Of a DNA stretch of 64,000 nt, positions 39,323 through 48,130 are shown in pieces. The stretch spans positions 271,562-335,561 of the forward strand of contig JAYQSI010000017.1 of the NCBI GenBank assembly GCA_038146785.1, read 5' to 3'. This stretch comes from VMDJ01 sp038146785 (lineage in GTDB: Bacteria; Pseudomonadota; Gammaproteobacteria; Chromatiales; Chromatiaceae). The notes beneath the pieces were generated by a model. The model searched no databases. It saw only the letters and a list, made by a program, of their open reading frames with translations, and was not told the origin of the DNA. How positions within the stretch are numbered: the first letter of the stretch is position 1; the number at the start of each line of letters is the position of its first letter. The position numbers and the translations under genes are program-made.

Positions 39323-40479
39323 TACGTATTTACCTTTGGCTGCAACACATCATCAACCGCATCGGCGATTAAACGATCGGTATCCACCATCATTTCTCGA
39401 TGAATATCGGCATAACGTTGTGCAATGACCTGGCGCAGGTTTTCATCTTTAAAGAAACGCATCACTTCATTAGCTAAAGCATTAGGGGTGCAGTCATCTT
39501 GAATAAGCTCAGGCGCCAACACCTCACCACTAATGATATTGGCTAAGGCATAGTGCTTAATCTTCATTAATTTGAACCATTTGATAATCGCGAAGGTTAG
39601 CCAATGCAACTTATATCCAATCACCATTGGCCGCTTCGATAACAAACCCTCAAGCGTTGCCGTACCCGATGCACATAACACAACATCAGCTGCCGCAAGC
39701 GCGCTCTGCGTATCTTGCAAAATAACGTTAGCCTGCAGGCCATGCTGAATGAGCTTTTCCTCTATCAAGCGCTGAAGCGTTTGATTTGCAGCCGGTATGA
39801 CAAACTGCAATCCCTGAATATCTTCTTGGCATTGCTGGGCAGCATTCAAAAACGGTTGTAATAACTTTGAAACCTCACTTCTCCGACTGCCCGGCAAGAT
39901 AGCGAGCACTGGCGCATCTTGAGATAAGCCACAGACTGACCTTGCCGCAGCTTGATTAGGCTCTAAAGGCATCGATTGCGCCAAGGTATGACCCACATAG
40001 GTTGCATTCACATCATGCTTAGCTAAAAAGGCAGGCTCAAAAGGCAATATAGCTAGCAAACCATCAACCGCTGCTTTGATTTTTTTAACGCGTTTCTCTC
40101 GCCAAGCCCACACCGTCGGACAAACGTAATGTAATGTTTTGATGCCCTTCGCTTTTAAGGCTGTTTCTAAACCAAGATTGAAGTCCGGCGCATCGATACC
40201 AATGAAAAGATCGGGCGGATTAGAAAGCCATCGTTGAACAAGACGCTTACGGAGTTTAAGTAATCTTGGTAAATGTTTGAGAACCTCAACCAAACCCATC
40301 ACCGACAGGCTTTCAAGCGGCTCCAAGGATTCGATACCTTCTTGCAGCATCTGAGAACCACCAACACCCTCGAAGGAAACATTCGGATGTCGAGCTTTAA
40401 TGGCACGCATCAGTCCTGCGCCCAACAAATCTCCTGAGGGCTCAGCTGCAACAATCGCTATTCGCAGCCCTGATGACAT
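39322..40479 (-). CDS. lpxB: Lipid-A-disaccharide synthase
   Basis: 385-aa GT19 glycosyltransferase that joins UDP-diacylglucosamine and lipid X. Conserved blocks are AAEPSGDLLGAGLM, FEGVGGSQML, YVCPTVWAWREKRVKKI and LPGSRRSEVSKLL. It lies between lpxA and rnhB in the standard lipid A cluster and is peripheral to the inner membrane. Confidence 0.96.
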   Translation of the reverse strand: MSSGLRIAIVAAEPSGDLLGAGLMRAIKARHPNVSFEGVGGSQMLQEGIESLEPLESLSVMGLVEVLKHLPRLLKLRKRLVQRWLSNPPDLFIGIDAPDFNLGLETALKAKGIKTLHYVCPTVWAWREKRVKKIKAAVDGLLAILPFEPAFLAKHDVNATYVGHTLAQSMPLEPNQAAARSVCGLSQDAPVLAILPGSRRSEVSKLLQPFLNAAQQCQEDIQGLQFVIPAANQTLQRLIEEKLIQHGLQANVILQDTQSALAAADVVLCASGTATLEGLLSKRPMVIGYKLHWLTFAIIKWFKLMKIKHYALANIISGEVLAPELIQDDCTPNALANEVMRFFKDENLRQVIAQRYADIHREMMVDTDRLIADAVDDVLQPKVNT

Positions 40480-40481
40480 AA

Positions 40482-41252
40482 TTAACGCACGATAGTGCGA
40501 TCACTCAGATCTATAAAGTCCAAAAATGGCTTGAGTGCTGACTCATTAGCCGCCATCTCACGCAAGACTTCAGTGGCCTCACTCAAGCGCAGGCCTTTTG
40601 TATACAAGGTTTTATAGGCGCGCTTGATTGCAAGAATCTGCTCATCAGAAAAATCACGGCGCTTAAGGCCTTCACTATTAATGCCGTGTGGCTTAACCGG
40701 CTGACCATTGACCATCACATAAGGCGGAACATCTTTATTGATGACACTTCCCATGCCACAGAAAGCATGCGCTCCAATTCGACCAAACTGATGCACCATC
40801 GAGAAGCCACCTAAGATAGCCCAATCGCCTATATGTACATGCCCACCCAGAGAAGCGGCATTCGCCATAATGATGTGGTCACCGATATGACAATCATGTG
40901 CCACATGCGTGTAAGCCATAAAAAGATTATCACTGCCAATTGAGGTCACGCCGCCATCTTGGGTTGTGCCGCGATTAACGGTACAAAACTCACGAAAGAC
41001 ATTGTTATCACCAATGGTTAAATAGGTGACCTCGCCAGCATATTTTTTATCTTGAGGATTCTCACCGATGGATGAGAACTGAAAGAAACGGTTATCACGA
41101 CCGATCGTCGTTTCACCTTTAATCACAACGTGCGAACCAATATTGGTTCCAGCACCTATACGAACACCCGGACCAATCACAGTGAAAGGACCGATGGTAA
41201 CGTTTTCATCTATTTCCGCAGCGGGGTCAATCACCGCTTTTGGATCGATCAT
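40482..41252 (-). CDS. lpxA: UDP-N-acetylglucosamine acyltransferase
   Basis: About 256 aa starting at ATG 41252 (MIDPKAVIDPAAEIDENV), 1 nt past the fabZ stop; a longer in-frame extension inside fabZ is not credible. It catalyses the first step of lipid A synthesis. The left-handed beta-helix of hexapeptide repeats is clear (IGPFTVIGPGVRIGAGTNIG). The catalytic His is in YTHVAHDCHIGD, and the C-terminal helical bundle follows. Confidence 0.96.
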   Translation of the reverse strand: MIDPKAVIDPAAEIDENVTIGPFTVIGPGVRIGAGTNIGSHVVIKGETTIGRDNRFFQFSSIGENPQDKKYAGEVTYLTIGDNNVFREFCTVNRGTTQDGGVTSIGSDNLFMAYTHVAHDCHIGDHIIMANAASLGGHVHIGDWAILGGFSMVHQFGRIGAHAFCGMGSVINKDVPPYVMVNGQPVKPHGINSEGLKRRDFSDEQILAIKRAYKTLYTKGLRLSEATEVLREMAANESALKPFLDFIDLSDRTIVR

Positions 41253-41253
41253 C

Positions 41254-41682
41254 TTAGAGATCTCGAGCGGTACACATGATCTCGGCCGAAGCGCAAACCT
41301 GGCCATCGACGGTACCTTTACCGCTGAATGTCCAAATACCTCGGCGCTGTTTTAGTACTTCTACTTCAAGCATCAACTGGTCACCAGGGACAACTGGACG
41401 CTTAAAGCGTGCTTTATCCACGCCCACCAAGTAGTAGATTGCTTTACCGGCAACATCTTCACTTTCCATCGCTAGCAAACCTGTTGCTTGAGCTAAGGCT
41501 TCAATAATAAGTACGCCAGGCATGACTGGCTTTTCAGGGAAGTGCCCCTGGAAGAATGGCTCATTAATGGTGACATTTTTGTAACCCAAGAGGCGCTGAC
41601 CAGGCTCAACTTCAACCACACGATCCACCAATAAGAATGGGTAACGATGCGGCAATAAGCTCGTAATCTTTTTGATATCCAT
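41254..41682 (-). CDS. fabZ: 3-hydroxyacyl-[acyl-carrier-protein] dehydratase FabZ
   Basis: 142 aa from ATG 41682 (MDIKKITSLLPHRYPFLLVDR). The hot-dog-fold active site contains His in FFQGHFPEKPVMPGVLIIEA and the downstream Glu. It dehydrates 3-hydroxyacyl-ACP in fatty acid elongation and shares substrate with LpxA and LpxD, its neighbours. Confidence 0.96.
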   Translation of the reverse strand: MDIKKITSLLPHRYPFLLVDRVVEVEPGQRLLGYKNVTINEPFFQGHFPEKPVMPGVLIIEALAQATGLLAMESEDVAGKAIYYLVGVDKARFKRPVVPGDQLMLEVEVLKQRRGIWTFSGKGTVDGQVCASAEIMCTARDL

Positions 41683-41724
41683 TGTTCCAGTCAAACTCCT
41701 CAAGGCATCACGCGTGATGCAGGT

Positions 41725-42744
41725 TTAGTCTTTATCAGCTAACGCCTTTTCAAGGGCTTTGATACGTCGAGCCATATCATCTAGCTGTTTCAGTCGAGCG
41801 ACATTTTTGCGCCACTCGTCATGATTTTGGACAGGAATAGTACCAGTGTATGCCCCTGCCTTGCGAATACTCTTAGTGACCGTGCTAGTAGCCGACACAT
41901 GTGTACCATCTGCTATCTCCAGATGGCCAATAATTCCTACCATGCCGGCTATCGTGCAGTTCGCACCGATTTTGGTCGAACCCGCGATGCCCGTATTAGC
42001 CGCAATCGCGGTGTTCTCGCCAATCACGCAGTTGTGTGCAACATGGATATGATTATCCAGCTTCACACCATCATGGATCTGTGTGTCATCTAAAGCGCCA
42101 CAATCAATGGCGCAACAGGCACCGATTTCTACATCATTGCCTATCATCACGCGACCGAGTTGCGGGATTTTTACCCAACGCTGCCCATCGCGGACATTAC
42201 CAAAGCCATCGCTGCCAATGACCGAGCCAGGGTGAACTAAGCAACGCTGACCCAGCTGCGATTTTGAGACAATCGTGACCGAAGCCACCAGATGCGTATT
42301 AGCACCAATGACAACATCATCATCCAACACGCAGTTCGGACCAATTACAGCACTTGCGCCAATCGATACACGCTCACCGATACTGACATTCGCTGCAATA
42401 TGAGCAGATGGATGAATGTCTGCCGAGTCAGCAATCACCGCTGATGGGTGAATGCCTTGGGAAAACTGTTGCTCAGTCATTCTTTGGGCGATCAATGCAT
42501 ACGCTAAATGCGGCTGCGCAACCTCAATGACATTACCGGAACACTGTTCTACCAAAGAACCTGATGTGACGATAACTCCAGCACTAGATTGGGCCACAAG
42601 ATCGGCATACTTAACATCAGAGTAAAAGGCGAGATCGGATTGCGTCGCTTTTTCTAAGCTCGCGATTGATGAAACTTGATGCGACGCATCACCCTTGACT
42701 ACCCCATCAACCCATTCGGCAATTTGAGATAGGGAATAAGCCAT
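41725..42744 (-). CDS. lpxD: UDP-3-O-(3-hydroxyacyl)glucosamine N-acyltransferase
   Basis: 339 aa. The N-terminal uridine-binding domain (LAFYSDVKYADLV) is followed by many hexapeptide repeats and the catalytic His in NHIHVAHNCVIGE, then a C-terminal helix. It performs the third step of lipid A synthesis. Its ATG overlaps the skp stop (TAATG). Confidence 0.96.
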   Translation of the reverse strand: MAYSLSQIAEWVDGVVKGDASHQVSSIASLEKATQSDLAFYSDVKYADLVAQSSAGVIVTSGSLVEQCSGNVIEVAQPHLAYALIAQRMTEQQFSQGIHPSAVIADSADIHPSAHIAANVSIGERVSIGASAVIGPNCVLDDDVVIGANTHLVASVTIVSKSQLGQRCLVHPGSVIGSDGFGNVRDGQRWVKIPQLGRVMIGNDVEIGACCAIDCGALDDTQIHDGVKLDNHIHVAHNCVIGENTAIAANTGIAGSTKIGANCTIAGMVGIIGHLEIADGTHVSATSTVTKSIRKAGAYTGTIPVQNHDEWRKNVARLKQLDDMARRIKALEKALADKD

Positions 42745-43094
42745 TACTTTTGTGGCTGAGCCACCGGCTTAGCAATCGATTGCAGTTGCTGCATAACATC
42801 ATCGGTAATATCAATTCGTTCAGAGCGCCACAAAACACCGGCTTTCGCCGAAAGAATAATCTCCAACGATTTACTTTTACCGACTTGGGCGATGACTTCA
42901 TCGATCACACGAAAAACGCGATTACGCTCTTCATTTGTACGCAACTGTTTGTCTTGCAGAAATTCATCTTTGTTGTAGTTATAGCGTAACTCGCGAGACT
43001 TGATGTCACGCTCTAATCGGCGACGCTCATCAGTGCCCATTGAGCGCTTTTCCTTGTCTAGCTTCTCTTGAAGGGCAGCAATCTGATCACGCAT
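42744..43094 (-). CDS. skp: Skp/OmpH periplasmic chaperone, 5' end lost at a sequence junction
   Basis: Only about 116 C-terminal residues remain: the coiled-coil arms (MRDQIAALQEKLDKEKRSMG) and the final strand SLEIILSAKAGVLWRSERIDIT. The signal peptide and N-terminal strand (roughly 50 residues) and the expected upstream bamA are missing. Sequence becomes foreign at about 43095-43100. Skp binds unfolded outer-membrane proteins. The start at 43094 is merely the first ATG inside the fragment. Confidence 0.88.
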   Translation of the reverse strand: MRDQIAALQEKLDKEKRSMGTDERRRLERDIKSRELRYNYNKDEFLQDKQLRTNEERNRVFRVIDEVIAQVGKSKSLEIILSAKAGVLWRSERIDITDDVMQQLQSIAKPVAQPQK

Positions 43095-43098
43095 TTCA

Positions 43099-43488
43099 AT
43101 AATTACAGATAATGTAAATAAGCACTATCATTTTTCAATAAATGAAAGACTAGATATAATTAATAATTCTCTATTTAAAGATTTAAAATTAAATAAAAAA
43201 AAAATTAAAATTATTAGTTTTGATAATCTAACAATAGATCTTTGTAAAAAATTTAAAGCTAATACTATAATCAGAGGTTTAAGAGCAGTTTCAGATTTTG
43301 AGTATGAATTTCAATTAGCTGGAATGAACAAAAAACTTAATTCTAAAATAGAAACTATGTTTTTAATGTCAGATGTTGAAAATCAAATTATTTCTTCTAA
43401 ATTTGTAAAAGAAATTGCAAGTCTAGGAGGAAATATTAATAGATTTGTGACGAAATCAACTGTAAAAATGTTAAAAAATAAAATTTAA
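43099..43488 (+). CDS. coaD: Phosphopantetheine adenylyltransferase, 3' part only (SAR11-like)
   Basis: The frame from about 43099 reads ITDNVNKHYHFSINERLD and then the signature RGLRAVSDFEYEFQLAGMN and SSKFVKEIASLGGNI, which define CoaD. The N-terminal HIGH-type nucleotide motif is missing because the segment starts here. It ends TAATG, overlapping the next gene. CoaD makes dephospho-CoA. Residue and codon bias are strongly AT-driven. Confidence 0.88.
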   Translation: MITDNVNKHYHFSINERLDIINNSLFKDLKLNKKKIKIISFDNLTIDLCKKFKANTIIRGLRAVSDFEYEFQLAGMNKKLNSKIETMFLMSDVENQIISSKFVKEIASLGGNINRFVTKSTVKMLKNKI

Positions 43489-44042
43489 TGAAGAAATTTT
43501 TTTATTTATTTATACTAATTTTTAGTTTATCTGCTAGTTTATCAGCGAAAGCAAATATTATGATTTTAAAATTAACATACGGTGACGTTGAAATAGAACT
43601 TTATCCAGAAAAAGCTCCTAATCACGTAAAACGATTTAAAGAATTAGCTGACTCTGGAAAATATGATGGAGTAGTTTTTCACAGAGTAATAGATGGCTTC
43701 ATGGCACAAACAGGTGATGTAAAGTTTGGTAACACTAACAGTCCAGATTTTAATCTATCTTTAGCCGGCACCGGAGGATCAGATCTGCCAAATTTAAAAG
43801 CAGAGTTTACCGATATAGCTCACACTAGAGGAATTTTATCTGCCGCTAGATCTGCAGACCCTGATAGCGCTAATAGCCAATTTTTTATTTGTTTCGACTC
43901 GGCTCCACATTTAGATAGACAATATTCTGCTTTTGGAAAAGTAATTAAAGGTATGGAATTTATTGATATGATAAAAAAAGGCGACCCTAATAGTGGTGCT
44001 GTTCCAGATCCTGATAAAATAATTTCTTTAAAATCAAAATAG
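43488..44042 (+). CDS. Cyclophilin-type peptidyl-prolyl isomerase with signal peptide (SAR11-like)
   Basis: 184 aa. An N-terminal signal (FFYLFILIFSLSASLSAKA) is followed by the cyclophilin domain: VVFHRVIDGFMAQTGD, the active-site Arg/Phe region, and ANSQFFICFDSAPHLDRQYSAFG. The start overlaps the coaD stop. Complete gene inside the AT-rich segment. Confidence 0.92.
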   Translation: MKKFFYLFILIFSLSASLSAKANIMILKLTYGDVEIELYPEKAPNHVKRFKELADSGKYDGVVFHRVIDGFMAQTGDVKFGNTNSPDFNLSLAGTGGSDLPNLKAEFTDIAHTRGILSAARSADPDSANSQFFICFDSAPHLDRQYSAFGKVIKGMEFIDMIKKGDPNSGAVPDPDKIISLKSK

Positions 44043-44047
44043 TTTAA

Positions 44048-44536
44048 ATGCTCAAAAAAGAATTTTCTTTTGAGTTAATTACTCAAGACGATAAAGCTCG
44101 TTTAGGTAAAATAAATACTCCAAGAGGTGAAATTGATACACCAGCTTTTATGCCAGTTGGCACTCAAGGTACAGTAAAAGGAGTATTCACTGATGATATT
44201 TTAAAGACAAACACTCAAATTATTTTAGGTAACACATATCATCTTTTACTCAGACCAGGTATCGAAATACTAAATCAATTTAATGGAATTCATAATTTTA
44301 TGAATTGGAACAAACCTGTTCTTACAGACTCAGGTGGCTATCAAATAATGTCCTTATCTAAGTTTAATAAAATTGATGAAAATTTAGGAGCTATATTTTC
44401 TTCACACTTAGATGGAAAAAAAATAATATTAAGTCCAGAAAAAAGCATACAAGTTCAAAAAAGTATAAATTCAGATATATTAATGGTTCTTGATGAATGT
44501 CCTAAATTAACTTTAGATAAAAAATTTTATCCAGCA
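44048..44536 (+). CDS. tgt: Queuine tRNA-ribosyltransferase, 5' part only (SAR11-like)
   Basis: The N-terminal 160 residues of Tgt are clear: TPRGEIDTPAFMPVGTQGTVKG, GNTYHLLLRPG and LTDSGGYQIMSLSKF, which includes the catalytic Asp. After LTLDKKF (about 44530) the sequence changes to flagellin DNA (CAGGCTTACGTATTAACTCAGCG). The rest of the gene is absent. Tgt inserts queuine or its precursor into tRNA anticodons. Confidence 0.9.
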
Positions 44537-45615
44537 GGCTTACGTATTAACTCAGCGAAAATCACCATTGCACAGCCTTAATCAAGGCAACGCGTAATGC
44601 TAACGATGGTATTTCACTTGTTCAATTGGCCGAAGGCGCCATGGATGAGATGAGCACCATGCTAACCCGCATGAAAGAGCTGGCAACGCAAGCGATCAAC
44701 GGTACTTATTCAGCCGCTGACCGTGCGAACTTGAATCTTGAGTTTAAGCAACTGTCAAATGAGATCACCCGTATCTCTGAGAATACGTTCTTTAATGGCA
44801 TCAATGTCATTAACAGCACTGCTCAATTAGCTTCCAGGTTGGTGATACAGCTTCAGATACGATCAGCACAACATTGCAGCGTATGGGTTCGGCCTATCTT
44901 GGTGAGACATCACCAACAGTTGCGTCAATCTGCAACGCGTACAATGGATGATGCTTTTTACACATCCGAAGCAATTGCGATGGTAATTATTCAAATGGTC
45001 AACGCCAGTAAGATTGTAGGTGGGTGATCAATTACGCCTTCGAATTGGCAATAGAACCTTCACGCAAGATTTTGTTGAAGGTGGTACTGCAGCTGATGAC
45101 CACAAAGCAACGCTTAATGCATTAAAGGCACAGGTGGATGCTGTTTTCGGTACTGGTAGATATTGACGGTTAGTCATGATACTGAGATTACAGCGGGCAG
45201 GCGTTTAGATGGTGACTCGTTTATTGTTGTTGATCTTCCTACAGGGTTTATTGCATCCGAGTGTCATCTGTGGAAAAGTATTCTCAGTCATCAACGACAA
45301 CAAATCTGGCAAGTCAAGATATCACCACAGCTACTCAAGCTGGCGAATCGCTTTACGTCTATCAATAAAGCGATTGCAGATGTGGATAGCTACCGTGCAA
45401 CGTTAGGTGCCGTAGCTAACCGCATGGAGCATGCAGCGAATAACTTGATGTCACGTGTTGAACACCAGCAGTCTGCTCGTTCGCGCATTCAAGATGCTGA
45501 CTATGCAGTGGAATCAGCCAATCTGGCAAAAGCGCAAGTGCTTCAGCAAGCGGGAACCGCAATGCTGGCTCAAGCAAATGCATCCTCTCAAAACATTTTG
45601 TCACTTCTGAAGTAA
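44535..45615 (+). pseudogene. fliC: Flagellin copy 1, 5' truncated at the junction and frame-disrupted
   Basis: It starts mid-N-domain (RINSA), then loses about 40 bases compared with copy 2. It resumes as ATRNANDGISLVQLAEGAMDE and LATQAINGTYSAADRANL. Several indels scramble the central part (44830-45350). The C-terminal domain is clean: YRATLGAVANRMEHAANNL, SRIQDADYAVESANLAKAQV and ILSLLK. 44585-44815 is nearly identical to 45836-46055 in copy 2. Probably an intact gene in the organism, misassembled here. Confidence 0.75.
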
Positions 45616-45647
45616 GTGCGGAATTGAGTGATTAAGGAGATTAACCC

Positions 45648-46783
45648 ATGAGTATGGTAATCAACACAAATATTAGCTCGATCACGGCACAACGTCATTT
45701 GGCGCAAAGTCGTTTAGAGATGGAAGAAGCAATGGAGCGTTTGTCTTCAGGCTTACGTATTAACTCAGCGATGGACGATGCCGCAGGCCTCACCATTGCA
45801 CACAGCTTAGATAGCAAAATCACAAGCCTTAACCAGGCAACGCGTAATGCTAACGATGGTATTTCACTTGTTCAATTGGCCGAAGGCGCCATGGATGAGA
45901 TGAGCACCATGCTAACCCGCATGAAAGAGCTAGCAACGCAAGCGATCAACGGCACCTATTCAGCCGCTGATTTGCCAATTTGAATAAAGAGTTTCCAGCA
46001 ACTGACAAATGAGATCACTCGTATCTCTGAGAATACGTTTTTAATGGCATCAATGTCATGGATTCACTCACTGAAATTAGCTTCCAGGTTGGTGGATCAA
46101 TCTACTGACAAATCTCAGTTTTGCGCGTATGGGTACAAATTAGGAAACTTGAATCACGAATCTGCCTGGTGTTGATGCGGATTTAACGAGCAACGACAAC
46201 CGACGCAACTGAATGGTGCATTGTTGATCTTAAGTTATGGCGGCAGGTGATCATCTGAAATTCGAATGGTTTAACGTACAGCAAGATTTTCGATGGTGCA
46301 GCTGATCAAAGCAACGATTACTGCGTTGCAACAGGTAATTGTTTGCGGTACTGGTGCGACTGACGGTTAGTCATGAAACTGAAGTGCCGTAGGCGTTGAT
46401 GGTGGTTTAAAAATTTGATCTTCCACATGGCTGCTGACTTGTCATCTTTGGAAAATATTTCAAGGAACGACAACAAATCTTGCGGTCGATTGATACGGCA
46501 TCGAATGCTGGCAATCGCTTTAGCATCAATTGATCGTGCAATCGCGAAGATCGATTCTTACCGCGCAACGTTAGGTGCAGTAGCAAACCGTACGCTGGAG
46601 CATGCGCGAGCAACTTGATGTCGTGTTGAGCACCAGCAGTCTGCTCGTTCGCGCATTCAAGATGCTGACTATGCAGTGGAATCAGCCAATTTGGCAAAAG
46701 CGCAAGTGCTTCAGCAAGCGGGAACCGCGATGCTGGCGCAAGCTAATGCGTCATCACAGAACATACTCTCACTTTTAAAGTAA
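45648..46783 (+). pseudogene. fliC: Flagellin copy 2, frame-disrupted
   Basis: A good start (GGAG, then ATG; MSMVINTNISSITAQRHLAQ) and a clean N-terminal D0/D1 domain run to about 45970. There the frame is lost (GCTGATTTGCC instead of GCTGACCGTGCG in copy 1). Multiple small indels follow until the C-terminal D0 domain (SRIQDADYAVESANLAKAQV, ILSLLK) ending at 46783. It is 32 bp after copy 1. Flagellin is the filament subunit. Frame damage resembles unpolished repeats more than decay, since conserved residues are unchanged between indels. Confidence 0.75.
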
Positions 46784-46817
46784 GAACTTTTTAAGAAAGT
46801 TATGTTCATGGGTAGGT

Positions 46818-46841
46818 CCTCAGAGTGTCAAAGCTCTGGGG
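46818..46841 (+). promoter_or_regulatory. Intergenic hairpin between flagellin copies 2 and 3
   Basis: 8-bp stem CCTCAGAG/CTCTGGGG closing the loop TGTCAAAG. The same loop recurs between copies 3 and 4. The preceding TGTTCATGGG is also shared. Confidence 0.55.
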
Positions 46842-46877
46842 GCTCACTAAAAAATTTGATAAAGACCAGGGGTCACT

Positions 46878-48024
46878 ATGGGTATGGTAATTAATACCAA
46901 TGTCAGTTCATTGACGGCACAGCGCCATCTATCGAACTCACGAGCAGAGATGGAGACAGTCGATGGAGCGTCTCTCTTCTGGTCTTCGAATTAATTCAGC
47001 GATGGATGATGCAGCTGGTTTAACTATTCGCATTCAGTTTGGATAGTAAAATTGCCAGTCTTTCTCAGGCCGTGCGTAATGCAAATGATGGTATTGCACT
47101 AGTGCAATTAGCTGAGGGTGCGTTAGATGAAGTCAGTGCGATGCTGACTCGTATGAAAGAGCTAGCAACACAGTCATAAATGGAACCTATTCATCAGCTG
47201 ATAGAAGTGAATCTTGATAAAGAAGTTTCAAGCGCTTAAGTGCTGAAATAGATCGAATTTCTGAAAATACTTTTTAATGGCCAATCAGTAATTAATAGTG
47301 CTTCAGGCTATTCCAGGTTGGTGATACATCTTCAGATCGAAATTAGTTTACTATCAAAAAATGGGATCTGGCTCATATTGGTTCTTTAGGAACTGTTTAC
47401 TAATGATCATAGTGTCACTGCTGATAACGGGAGTAATGCACATACCTTAAATACGTTCGCAGGATTTAATACGGGTGAAACTGACTCAGTTTATCGATCA
47501 ATTCCAAATCATTGGTGATGTAACTTTTACAAGACTTGAACGGGTGCAATTGATGATACACTATGATGATCTTGGATCAGGTAAATCTCTTATTTTGGTG
47601 CAGTGAACTTATCAATACAGTAACCAAGGGATGATTAACTATTACCGGTGCAAGTTTCGCTAAACAGGTTTCAGAAATTGATTTTGAAGAGTACTCATCT
47701 GGAATATCTGCTTACCTGTCTATTCAGGCGTAAATACTTCTGGGAGGGCGAGTGACGCATTAACTGTCATCAATCGAGCAATTGAAGATGTCGATTCTTA
47801 TCGTGCGACACTGGCGCACGGCAAATCGAATGGAACATGCGGCAAATAATTTTAATGTCTCACGAGTAGAGCATCAGTCTGCTGCTCGATCACGAATTCA
47901 AGATGCTGATTATGCGGTTGAATCAGCCAATCTTGCCAAATCACAAGTTCTGCAACAGGCCGGTACGGCGATGCTGGCACAAGCCAATGCGTCAACGCAG
48001 AACATTCTGTCGCTATTGAAGTGA
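46878..48024 (+). pseudogene. fliC: Flagellin copy 3, frame-disrupted
   Basis: It starts MGMVINTNVSSLTAQRHL after AGGGGTCACT. Indels begin early (for example CAGTCGATGGAG for expected CAAGCGATGGAG near 46960) and recur throughout, including TTTCGC-type breaks at 47030 and in the central variable domain. The last 80 codons (RMEHAANNF... SRIQDADYAVESANLAKSQV) are readable to TGA 48024. It differs clearly from copies 1 and 2 in the variable region, so it is a distinct paralogue rather than a recent copy. Confidence 0.72.
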
Positions 48025-48059
48025 TGGAGTAACCGAATTGCCTTTGTTCATGGGCAATT

Positions 48060-48084
48060 TCCCAGGGTGTCAAAGCCCTGGGGA
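48060..48084 (+). promoter_or_regulatory. Intergenic hairpin between flagellin copies 3 and 4
   Basis: Stem TCCCAGGG/CCCTGGGG with loop TGTCAAAG, followed by ATTTTT. It has the same loop and helix length as the hairpin at 46818, with one compensatory base-pair change and two G-U/G-C variants. It may terminate copy 3 transcription. Confidence 0.6.
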
Positions 48085-48099
48085 TTTTTAACAAAAAGT

Positions 48100-48120
48100 T
48101 CAATTACGATATGTAATTGA
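48100..48120 (+). promoter_or_regulatory. Leader hairpin directly upstream of the ribosome site of flagellin copy 4
   Basis: A perfect 8-bp stem, TCAATTAC/GTAATTGA with a 5-nt loop, ends immediately before AGGGGTC. Such 5' hairpins often stabilise flagellin mRNA or present regulator sites. Confidence 0.5.
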
Positions 48121-48130
48121 AGGGGTCATT

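Larger units (their letters stand above)
43096..44536. other. AT-rich SAR11-like (Pelagibacterales) segment spliced between two gammaproteobacterial blocks
   Basis: Base composition changes abruptly, with long A/T runs and codons ending in A or T. The three genes are truncated coaD, ppiase and truncated tgt, all on + and closely packed. Both borders fall inside genes (skp|coaD and tgt|flagellin). There is no repeat, tRNA or integrase at the borders. An assembly or library chimera explains this better than gene transfer. Confidence 0.85.

Noticed and set aside
40482..41306. Longer lpxA start at 41306
   Set aside because: The extra 18 residues overlap fabZ and do not resemble the LpxA N-terminus; ATG 41252 fits family length and fold.
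43096..44536. Horizontal transfer of coaD-ppiase-tgt into the gammaproteobacterium
   Set aside because: Both end genes are cut, no insertion signature exists, skp loses its start and bamA is missing. A chimeric join is simpler.
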